A stretch of 64,000 nucleotides of DNA, taken from positions 124,001 through 188,000 of the forward strand of contig JACVCD010000008.1 of NCBI GenBank assembly GCA_016742275.1, given 5' to 3'. This document shows, piece by piece, positions 58,105-64,000 of this stretch (positions are counted from its first letter, which is position 1; every line of letters starts with the position of its first letter). A program made the position numbers and the translations under genes. This DNA comes from Gemmatimonadaceae bacterium (GTDB lineage Bacteria; Gemmatimonadota; Gemmatimonadetes; Gemmatimonadales; Gemmatimonadaceae). Under the pieces are notes generated by a model. It was not told where the DNA came from and did not search any database. It worked only from the letters and a program-made list of their open reading frames with translations.

Positions 58105-59303
58105 TACACCGTCATGCCCAGCAGGTCGAACGTTGCTGCGGCGAGATACTGCAATCCGATATCCAGCGAACGCTCATCGATATCGAAACGCGGATGATGA
58201 TGAGGATGGATGATGCCGGCCTCCTCGTTTCGCGCACCGACAAACGCGAACACTCCAGGCGCCTGTTGCTGATAAGCGGAGAAATCCTCGCCACCCATGG
58301 TGGGACGCAAATCCAGGAGCGTTTCCGCACCGAAGGTGCGTTCAACGACTGCCGCCAATCGTTCAGTGAGTGCCGGATCGTTCACCACCGGCCGATAGCC
58401 GGGTTCATAGGTCCATTCGTATTTGGCGCCAAATGCTTCGGTCACACCACGAATGATGCGCTCCATGCGCTGCGGCACGTCGGCACGAAGCACAGGATCG
58501 AATGTGCGAATGGTGCCCGCGATGTAGGCGCTGTTGGGGATCACATTGAACGTGGTACCAGCCACGAACTGTGTAATGGAAACCACGACGGGATCCAGTG
58601 GATCAACCGAACGTGAGACAACCTGATGCAGCGCGGTCACCACCTGTGCACCAATGGCAATGGGATCAACCGTCTGTTGCGGTGCCGCAGCGTGACCGCC
58701 AGCACCGATGATGGTGCACTGAAATGTGTCCGGCGCCGCCATGGCTGGACCGCTGATGAGACCAATACGACCGCACGGAACAGGTGACCAGAGATGAAGC
58801 CCGATGACCTGATCAATGCCTTCCATTACCCCATGTTCCACCAACTCCTCTGCACCACCCGGTGACAATTCCTCCGCGTGCTGGAAGATGAAGCGCACGC
58901 ACCCCGTGAGATCTGCCTGTCGCGATGCGAGCAGTGTGGCGAGCCCCAGTACGATGGCTGTGTGTCCATCGTGACCGCAGGCATGCATGGCTCCATCAAC
59001 GGTGGATCGATATTCGACCGCGTTTTCCTCGTGGATCGGGAGGGCGTCGATATCTGCGCGTACAGCGATGGTCGGACCGGGAAGCGCGCCACGTAATTCT
59101 GCTACCACACTGGTGGCGGTGGGCCGAATAACAGCAAGTCCTGGGATGGCCGCCAAGGTGTCGGCAATAAACTTCGACGTCGCGACCTCCTGGAACGCCA
59201 CCTCTGGATGCTGGTGAAGGTGGCGGCGCCAGGCAATGACCTGGGGCTTGAGGGCGGATGTGGCGCCGGCGAGGGATTCGGTCAATGATTCCGGTGTAAC
59301 CAC
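58104..59303 (-). CDS. M20D amidohydrolase (HipO/IAA-conjugate-hydrolase-like)
   Basis: 399 residues from the GTG at 59301-59303, chosen because AGGAG lies six bases before it; in-frame codons extend to a TTG at 59345. Motifs of the M20D group: WRRHLHQHPEVAFQE, IAVRADIDALPI, the metal site MHACGHDGHTA (Cys and His ligands), FIFQHAEELSPGGAEEL, GLHLW, and MGGEDFSAY. Relatives remove acyl groups from amino acids (hippurate, N-acetyl amino acids, indole-acetyl amino acids). It is the first gene of the operon with the SSS symporter and GH1 enzyme. Confidence 0.9.
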   Translation of the reverse strand: MVTPESLTESLAGATSALKPQVIAWRRHLHQHPEVAFQEVATSKFIADTLAAIPGLAVIRPTATSVVAELRGALPGPTIAVRADIDALPIHEENAVEYRSTVDGAMHACGHDGHTAIVLGLATLLASRQADLTGCVRFIFQHAEELSPGGAEELVEHGVMEGIDQVIGLHLWSPVPCGRIGLISGPAMAAPDTFQCTIIGAGGHAAAPQQTVDPIAIGAQVVTALHQVVSRSVDPLDPVVVSITQFVAGTTFNVIPNSAYIAGTIRTFDPVLRADVPQRMERIIRGVTEAFGAKYEWTYEPGYRPVVNDPALTERLAAVVERTFGAETLLDLRPTMGGEDFSAYQQQAPGVFAFVGARNEEAGIIHPHHHPRFDIDERSLDIGLQYLAAATFDLLGMTV

Positions 59304-59330
59304 CACCGTCTCCTGAGCGTAGGTTCTGGT

Positions 59331-60002
59331 ATGCCTCTTCTGCAAGCTACTCAGGCGCCCCCAGCGGCGCCCGAATCTCCGGCCGCACCATCGCCCGCGC
59401 AGGGCGCACCGGTTGGCGTCAAAGTTGGCGGTACGACGATCTCTGTGGATCCGTCTCGCATGACGGCGGCGGATCTGGCGGCGCTAAAGACACGCCGCTC
59501 CGAGTTGTCGGACCAACTGACCAGCGCAACTCGTCGGCGCGATGACCTCGTGCGCAAGATCGAGCGCGCCGACGATTCACAGGCCGAAGGCATGCAGCCG
59601 CAGCTCGCGGTGCTGAACAATCGCATTGTCGAACTCGAGCAGGCCATTTCGCTGAACGGACAGATGCTGGCGGCGGCACCGTTGTCACTCGCGACGGAAA
59701 CCGCCCGTCGTCCGGCAGAGCGTTATGGTCCCTTCACGTCAGGACAGCTCACGGCCATCTCGATTGTCGGCACGGTGACCGTGCTGATGCCGCTGGCGCT
59801 TGCGGCAGCACGGGCCATGATGGTGCGGGCGCGGCACCCCAAGCCATCACCGCAGATTCTCGAAAGCACGGCGCGACTCGAGCGAATGGAGCAGGCGATC
59901 GATGCCGTCGCCGTGGAAGTCGAGCGTATCAGTGAAGGGCAGCGGTTCGTGACGCAGTTGATGGCGTCGCGAGAAAAAGAGGCGTTGCCGGAGGGGCGCT
60001 AA
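59331..60002 (+). CDS. coiled-coil membrane protein, function unknown
   Basis: 223 residues. A Pro/Ala-rich N-terminus is followed by a predicted coiled coil (about 46-110: LAALKTRRSELSDQLTSATRRRDDLVRKIERADDS ... NNRIVELEQAI; heptad-like). One membrane helix (LTAISIVGTVTVLMPLALAAA, about 141-161) follows, then a second short helical region. The first part lacks a signal peptide, so the N-terminal coil should be cytoplasmic. It is divergent from the M20 gene with only 27 bp between starts, so one of the starts or promoters lies inside the other gene. Its stop overlaps the next gene's stop on the other strand. Confidence 0.65.
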   Translation: MPLLQATQAPPAAPESPAAPSPAQGAPVGVKVGGTTISVDPSRMTAADLAALKTRRSELSDQLTSATRRRDDLVRKIERADDSQAEGMQPQLAVLNNRIVELEQAISLNGQMLAAAPLSLATETARRPAERYGPFTSGQLTAISIVGTVTVLMPLALAAARAMMVRARHPKPSPQILESTARLERMEQAIDAVAVEVERISEGQRFVTQLMASREKEALPEGR

Positions 60003-60394
60003 GCTGGCAAGTCATCCACACTCCTGTCAGCGAGCAGTGTGGCATTCGGAAAGACGGGCGCTGACGGCGACTTGACCGTCGCGCCCGTCAACCGATCGTA
60101 ATTGAGACGGAAGAGTTCGACGGCGGCTGGTACATCGTGTTCGCTGCGAAGGCGAAAACTGATCCATCCGGAATGTGGCAATGTGCGATGTGCCATGGCG
60201 CGACCAGCGGCGACGAGATCGCGCCGCATGCGCACCGACACCAGCAGATCCGCTACGCCACCAACATGGACGTGGCCGATTTCGCGGCGGCCAACGCGAA
60301 ACTCTACTCCGCCAAAACGGTGCGGAAGAACTTCCACGCCGTCCCATTCACGAATGACATTCGCGATGAGTGCGCCAAAGTCGATGGTGCCCAT
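59999..60394 (-). CDS. small DUF5519-like protein, function unknown
   Basis: 131 residues from the ATG at 60392-60394 (in-frame codons continue upstream to 60520 but look less protein-like). The sequence MGTIDFGALIANVIREWDGV, HRFGGVEFRVGRREIGHVHV and FRLRSEHDVPAAVELFRLNYDRL resembles the DUF5519 ('luciferase domain-containing') family, small alpha/beta proteins of unknown role. The Trp/His pattern 'GHVH' and 'H..LP.SGW.SF' is characteristic. Its TAG overlaps the TAA of the converging coiled-coil gene by two to four bases. Confidence 0.65.
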   Translation of the reverse strand: MGTIDFGALIANVIREWDGVEVLPHRFGGVEFRVGRREIGHVHVGGVADLLVSVRMRRDLVAAGRAMAHRTLPHSGWISFRLRSEHDVPAAVELFRLNYDRLTGATVKSPSAPVFPNATLLADRSVDDLPA

Positions 60395-60532
60395 ATTGAT
60401 GACTCCGATTACCTGCGCCGAAGTGCACAAGAAGACGTGAACTTCCACGAGCTTGCACCGGATCTCGCACATCGGCAAGGGAAATGCATTTTCCAAACAC
60501 GTATCGCATGTGCGGTTCATAGCATGTCACAA

Positions 60533-60573
60533 AAAACAGAACCCCCGAGGCAAAGCCCCGGGGGTTCTGTTTT
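60533..60573. terminator. strong bidirectional terminator downstream of glnN
   Basis: 15-bp stem AAAACAGAACCCCCG (60533-60547) / CGGGGGTTCTGTTTT (60559-60573) with an 11-base loop. A-run on one side and T-run on the other make it work on both strands. It lies just after the glnN stop (60586, minus strand). Confidence 0.88.
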
Positions 60574-60585
60574 CATGCAACATGA

Positions 60586-62808
60586 TCAAACAGGGAACAG
60601 CATCTCGCGGTAGCGCGGCAACGGCCAGAATTCGTCGCCGATCGTCATTTCGAGTGCATCCGATGCTTCACGCACATCGGCCATGATCTCGGCGCCTGTG
60701 CTGGTGATGTACACGGCCTGCGCGTGCGGATCGTCGTGCAGATTTTCGGCCTTGGTGATCACCTTGGCCAGCTCCGCACGCTTCTTCTGCAGCGTGGCGA
60801 CCACCTTGCTCGCTGCATTCGCGGCGTCCACGATGGGCTGCATGTTGATTCCTGCGGCCGCACCCTGACCAGCCGTACCAGCGAGCTGACCAATGTAACC
60901 GTAGGCCGCAGGAAGCACCTGCGTGTCCACCATCTGCTGCAGCGTGTGCAGTTCGATGAGCATGTCCTTGATGTAGCGCTCGAGACGGATGTGATAGCGG
61001 CTCTCGAGTTCGATCTCAGTCAGAATACCAGTGCCCTTGAACAGCGCCTTGGCATCCTTGGTCGTGAGCTGCTCCAACGCTTCCGGCGTACGACGCAGGT
61101 TGAGAAGACCACGCTTCTTGGCTTCGACCACCCACTCTTCCGAGTAGTTGTTTCCTTCGAAGCGCACTGCCGACGTTTCCTTGAACGACTTGCGCACAAC
61201 CTTGAGCACCGCGTCATCCGTGCTCTTGGCGCCGGCGATTTCCTTCTTGAGTTCGGCCGTCAGTTCAGCCAGCCCTTCCGCCACGGCCGCCTGCAGCAGC
61301 ATGACCGGGAAGGCGATGCTCTGCGACGAACCCACGGCGCGGAATTCGAACTTGGCGCCGGTGAAGGCAAACGGCGACGTGCGGTTACGGTCGGTGTTGT
61401 CTTGCTCGACTTCGGGCAGCTTGTCGACGCCGAGCTTGAGCAGCGCCTGCTCCGCGCTCGAAGCCGACGCCTTGCCGGCAGCGATGTCTTCAACAACCTG
61501 CGTGAGACCCTTGCCAAGGAACGCCGAGATGATGGCCGGCGGCGCTTCGTTCGCGCCGAGGCGGTGTTCGTTACCCGTAACCGCGATACCCGCGCGCAAG
61601 AGACCAGCGTGCTTGTGCACACCCTTCAGTACCGCTGCCAAGAATAGCAGGAAGCGGAGGTTCTGGTGCGGCGTCTTGCCCGGCTTGAGCAGGTTGGTGC
61701 CATCGAGCGCGTTGTCAGACACGATCGCCATGGACCAGTTGCAGTGCTTGCCCGAGCCGTTGATGCCAGCAAACGGCTTCTCGTGCAACAGCGCCTGCAG
61801 ACCATGACGCAATGCGACCTTACGCAGCGTGGCCATGGTCAGGTGGTTGTGATCCACCGCGATTTCGGAATCTTCGAAGATCGGCGCCATTTCGAACTGC
61901 GACGGCGCAACTTCGTTGTGCCGCGTGCAGAGCGGCACGCCGAGCTTGTAGAGCTCCTGTTCAACTTCGGCGATGCAGGCCTGCACACGCTCGGGGATAC
62001 CACCGAAGTAGTGATCTTCGAGCTGCTGGCCACGTGGCGGCGGCGCGCCCACGAGCGAGCGACCAGCCATGACGAGGTCGGGGCGCAGCGCGAAGTGGCC
62101 GCGATCGATGATGAAAAATTCCTGCTCCACGCCGAGCGTCGTGATTACGCGCAGCACACCGGCATCACCGATGAGGCCAAGCAATTCCGTGGCGCGCGCC
62201 GACAGCACGTCGCAGCTACGGAGCAGCGGCGTCATTTCGTCGAGTGCTTCACCGTTGTAGCCGATGAACACCGACGGAATGCAGAGATACTTGACGCCAC
62301 CCGTCTCGCTGATGAACACGGGCGAAGCCGGGTTCCACGCGGTGTAACCACGCGCTTCCCACGTCGCACGCAGACCACCTGACGGGAACGACGATGCGTC
62401 GGGCTCCGACTGAATCAGCTGCTCACCCGTGAACGTCTCGATGGGCATGCCGTTCTCATCGAAATTGAGGAACGCGTCATGCTTTTCGGCCGTGAGACCC
62501 GTCTGCGGCTGGAACCAGTGCGTGAAGTGCGTGACACCACGCGACGTCGCCCACTCCTTGATGACCTGCGCCACAACAGGCGCGATGTCGGAGTCGAGCT
62601 TTTTGCCGAGGCGGATGGAGGCCGCGAGCTTCTTGTACACGTCCTTGGGCAACTTCGCGCGCATCTGGCGAATGCCGAAGGTGTTCATGCCGAACCAGGC
62701 GCTCGTTGGGAGCTGAACGCCATTCTCCTCCGGACGCGACGTGACGCGCACCGGACGGGCAGTGATCTCACGCATGGCAGCCATACGCGAGGAGTTGTTG
62801 TTGGCCAT
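60586..62808 (-). CDS. glnN: glutamine synthetase, type III
   Basis: 740 residues, the size of GSIII. Characteristic blocks: WFGMNTFGIRQMRAKLPKDV near the N-terminus, THFTHWFQPQTGLTAEKHDAF, EPDASSFPSGGLRATWEARG, GVEQEFFIID, CTRHNEVAPSQFEMAPIFED, the ATP site INGSGKHCNWSMA, and TSPFAFTGAKFEFRAVGSSQ. It makes glutamine and ammonium is fixed by a dodecamer unrelated in regulation to GSI. No Shine-Dalgarno sequence precedes the ATG at 62806-62808. Two perfect palindromes lie 19-70 bases upstream, suggesting specific control, perhaps by nitrogen status. Confidence 0.95.
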   Translation of the reverse strand: MANNNSSRMAAMREITARPVRVTSRPEENGVQLPTSAWFGMNTFGIRQMRAKLPKDVYKKLAASIRLGKKLDSDIAPVVAQVIKEWATSRGVTHFTHWFQPQTGLTAEKHDAFLNFDENGMPIETFTGEQLIQSEPDASSFPSGGLRATWEARGYTAWNPASPVFISETGGVKYLCIPSVFIGYNGEALDEMTPLLRSCDVLSARATELLGLIGDAGVLRVITTLGVEQEFFIIDRGHFALRPDLVMAGRSLVGAPPPRGQQLEDHYFGGIPERVQACIAEVEQELYKLGVPLCTRHNEVAPSQFEMAPIFEDSEIAVDHNHLTMATLRKVALRHGLQALLHEKPFAGINGSGKHCNWSMAIVSDNALDGTNLLKPGKTPHQNLRFLLFLAAVLKGVHKHAGLLRAGIAVTGNEHRLGANEAPPAIISAFLGKGLTQVVEDIAAGKASASSAEQALLKLGVDKLPEVEQDNTDRNRTSPFAFTGAKFEFRAVGSSQSIAFPVMLLQAAVAEGLAELTAELKKEIAGAKSTDDAVLKVVRKSFKETSAVRFEGNNYSEEWVVEAKKRGLLNLRRTPEALEQLTTKDAKALFKGTGILTEIELESRYHIRLERYIKDMLIELHTLQQMVDTQVLPAAYGYIGQLAGTAGQGAAAGINMQPIVDAANAASKVVATLQKKRAELAKVITKAENLHDDPHAQAVYITSTGAEIMADVREASDALEMTIGDEFWPLPRYREMLFPV

Positions 62809-62826
62809 GGACGGGACGGGAAGTGT

Positions 62827-62842
62827 GTTCAGGTGCCTGAAC
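62827..62842. promoter_or_regulatory. palindrome in the glnN leader (proximal)
   Basis: GTTCAGG-TG-CCTGAAC: perfect 7-bp arms around a 2-base centre, 18 bases upstream of the glnN ATG. It could be an operator that blocks transcription, or a hairpin next to the start codon. Confidence 0.45.
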
Positions 62843-62857
62843 GGGTCAGGCGCCGAT

Positions 62858-62878
62858 TTGATGCGAAGTGTGCATCAA
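62858..62878. promoter_or_regulatory. palindrome upstream of glnN (distal)
   Basis: TTGATGC (62858-62864), 7-base spacer, GCATCAA (62872-62878): perfect arms, 21 bp overall, about 50-70 bases upstream of glnN. Its size fits a dimeric regulator. The remaining part of the 226-bp gap to 63035 is AT-rich near 62950-63010 but holds no promoter I can defend. Confidence 0.45.
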
Positions 62879-63034
62879 TATCGTTGACACGATCGCCCAA
62901 TCCAAGATGTCACACGCTTGGTGCAGGATATTTCGTGCAGAACACGCACAAATTCCTGTACAGAGAAGGTTTTTGATTGGTTTTACCGTATAAAAGCCGA
63001 ACATTTCACTTCATGGAGACAATATCTACTGTCC

Positions 63035-63646
63035 ATGATGCCAACATCTCCTGAAGTGTGGGCCCCGCGATGCATCCGAGTGTTGTGGATGACCGCCGCC
63101 ATCCCGGTTGCGGTCTTGTTTGGGTGCTCCGACAAGCCGGCCGAAGAGGCCAAGGCGGTGGTCGCGACCCAGACTCCGGTTCCGCGTCCGCTTACGCCTT
63201 CGGACTCGGCGTGTCCGCGTGACGGGACCTGGAGGCCATGTCACCTCGAGGACCGCATCAACAAGGCGGGCATGGGCATCAAGGTGATGGATACCATTGG
63301 GGTGCCGTATTTCCCGGAGCGAGGCACGCGCTATCGCATTGGTCGTACGGCCACGATGGCGGCGTTCTACTTTGCCGATTCCATGGCCGGAGTGAAGGCC
63401 ACACGATCGCTTGATCGCTTTCGTTTGCTGCCCGAGCGGGACTCGATCGGCGCCTGGCCAGAACCACCGCTCGATGTCGTGCGTTCGGTGAATCTCATTC
63501 TCGTGCTGTTTGGCGTGAATGCCACGCAGTCGGAGCGCGTGCGACTCGCCATCACGGCTGGTGCACCGCAGCCGTCTGCTCCGGCGCCGGATTCATCCGC
63601 GCCTGCCAGACCACAGACGCTTCCTCCGGCCCCGCCTGCGCGATGA
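63035..63646 (+). CDS. lipoprotein, function unknown
   Basis: 203 residues from the first of two adjacent ATGs. The signal peptide ends in a lipobox (AAIPVAVLFGC). The mature part has a short Cys pair (SACPRDGTWRPCHLEDRIN), an alpha/beta region (AGMGIKVMDTIGVPYFPERG ... YRIGRTATMAAFYFADSMAGV) and a Pro/Ala-rich tail. No family recognised. GGAG lies about 18 bases upstream, too far to be convincing. Its stop codon overlaps the next gene's start (ATGA). Confidence 0.68.
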   Translation: MMPTSPEVWAPRCIRVLWMTAAIPVAVLFGCSDKPAEEAKAVVATQTPVPRPLTPSDSACPRDGTWRPCHLEDRINKAGMGIKVMDTIGVPYFPERGTRYRIGRTATMAAFYFADSMAGVKATRSLDRFRLLPERDSIGAWPEPPLDVVRSVNLILVLFGVNATQSERVRLAITAGAPQPSAPAPDSSAPARPQTLPPAPPAR

Positions 63647-64000
63647 TGTGGCGCACGCTGGTGTTGTGTGGGGCGACAGCGATGGTTGTGCATGCGGGTA
63701 CGGCACCCAGTGCACACGCGCAGTCAGAGGACAGTACACAGACCGGTACGCAGATCGGTTCACACGCCACGCGCAATCATTTCCTGGTGATCGGCGCTGG
63801 CGCGCTTGGTGCGGCGACGTTCAATCAGGCGACGGCCATGCCTGCCAAGTGGAAACGCACATGGGCGGGTTACGGTGCGCGTGTTGGAGATCAGGTCGGA
63901 TTCGCGGTGGTGGAGGAATCACTGCGTGCGGGTCTTGGTGCGGTCATGCCGTGGACTGCGCCGGCGATGGAGTGCCGTGGTGCGCGAGCCAGCAGCGGAC
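63643..64000 (+). CDS. exported protein, function unknown (runs off window end)
   Basis: The first 119 codons of a gene continuing beyond the edge. The start MMWRTLVLCGATAMVVHAGT reads as a signal peptide (cleavage near AHAQ), followed by a Ser/Thr/Gln linker and a small hydrophobic Gly/Ala segment (FLVIGAGALGAATF) that may be a helix. The visible part shows no domain I recognise. It starts inside the stop of the upstream lipoprotein gene (4-bp overlap), so the two are likely co-expressed and may act together at the envelope. Confidence 0.6.
   Translation, partial: MMWRTLVLCGATAMVVHAGTAPSAHAQSEDSTQTGTQIGSHATRNHFLVIGAGALGAATFNQATAMPAKWKRTWAGYGARVGDQVGFAVVEESLRAGLGAVMPWTAPAMECRGARASSG

Overview
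The window looks like about 64 kb of chromosome from a GC-rich (roughly 60-64% by eye), Gram-negative-type environmental bacterium. The mix of genes points to Gemmatimonadota (Gemmatimonas-like): many lipoproteins with Ig-like, RCC1, LVIVD or beta-helix domains, multi-GAF/PAS hybrid kinases, a TPR-tailed Ser/Thr kinase, a CHAT protease, and both type I and type III glutamine synthetases. This placement is inference from gene content. I see no rRNA, tRNA, CRISPR array, prophage or transposase.

Layout. 1-9.9 kb (mostly minus strand): the start of serA, a MerR-like regulator, and a signalling block. The block holds a single-domain receiver, an NtrC-type sigma-54 activator, its PAS/GAF kinase, a histone-H1-like protein with an acidic N-terminus, an HD-GYP c-di-GMP phosphodiesterase and a 1040-residue multi-GAF kinase. 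10-16.9 kb: a zinc-ribbon membrane protein divergent from glnA (GSI), then a secreted protein, Fe/Mn superoxide dismutase, an Ig/RCC1 lipoprotein and a P1-type nuclease. 17-24 kb: two hybrid kinases flanking a putative metalloprotein, a beta-helix lipoprotein and ferritin. 24.2-29.8 kb: a DUF305/LVIVD lipoprotein pair, an M23 peptidase, a 16-residue-repeat surface protein and a LuxR regulator. 29.8-36.8 kb: an ECF-like sigma factor with a likely anti-sigma protein, a CHAT-protease lipoprotein coupled to an unknown low-GC gene, a DUF1289 protein and a TetR regulator. 37-47.4 kb: another hybrid kinase, a VOC protein with an ECF sigma factor, a YdjM-like membrane protein, an MFS exporter followed by a broken monooxygenase gene, a beta-lactamase-fold hydrolase, an Ada-like methyltransferase and a periplasmic phosphatase. 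47.5-55 kb: a Ser/Thr kinase, then a compact run mogA-trm112-like-gamma-family PLP enzyme-unknown-M19 dipeptidase-SugE/Gdx-VOC. 55-64 kb: a three-gene catabolic operon (M20 amidohydrolase, SSS symporter, GH1 glycosidase), a coiled-coil membrane protein, a small DUF5519-like protein, glnN (GSIII) and two secreted proteins running off the end.

How it fits together. The region is dominated by signal transduction: five histidine kinases, two sigma factors and several one-component regulators. Exported or anchored proteins and nitrogen, iron and oxidative-stress functions make up much of the rest. The most unusual items are: (1) a family of tandem repeats with a 17-bp period beginning CGTAAAG, found at three intergenic loci, one of which supplies the stop codon of the preceding gene; (2) the CHAT protease and its tightly coupled unknown partner; (3) an acidic/AT-hook/H1-tail protein heading a kinase operon; (4) a 53-nt bulged hairpin abutting the ferritin ribosome-binding site; and (5) several perfect palindromes in regulatory gaps, two of them in front of glnN. 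All functional assignments rest on motif recognition by eye; no database search was run.
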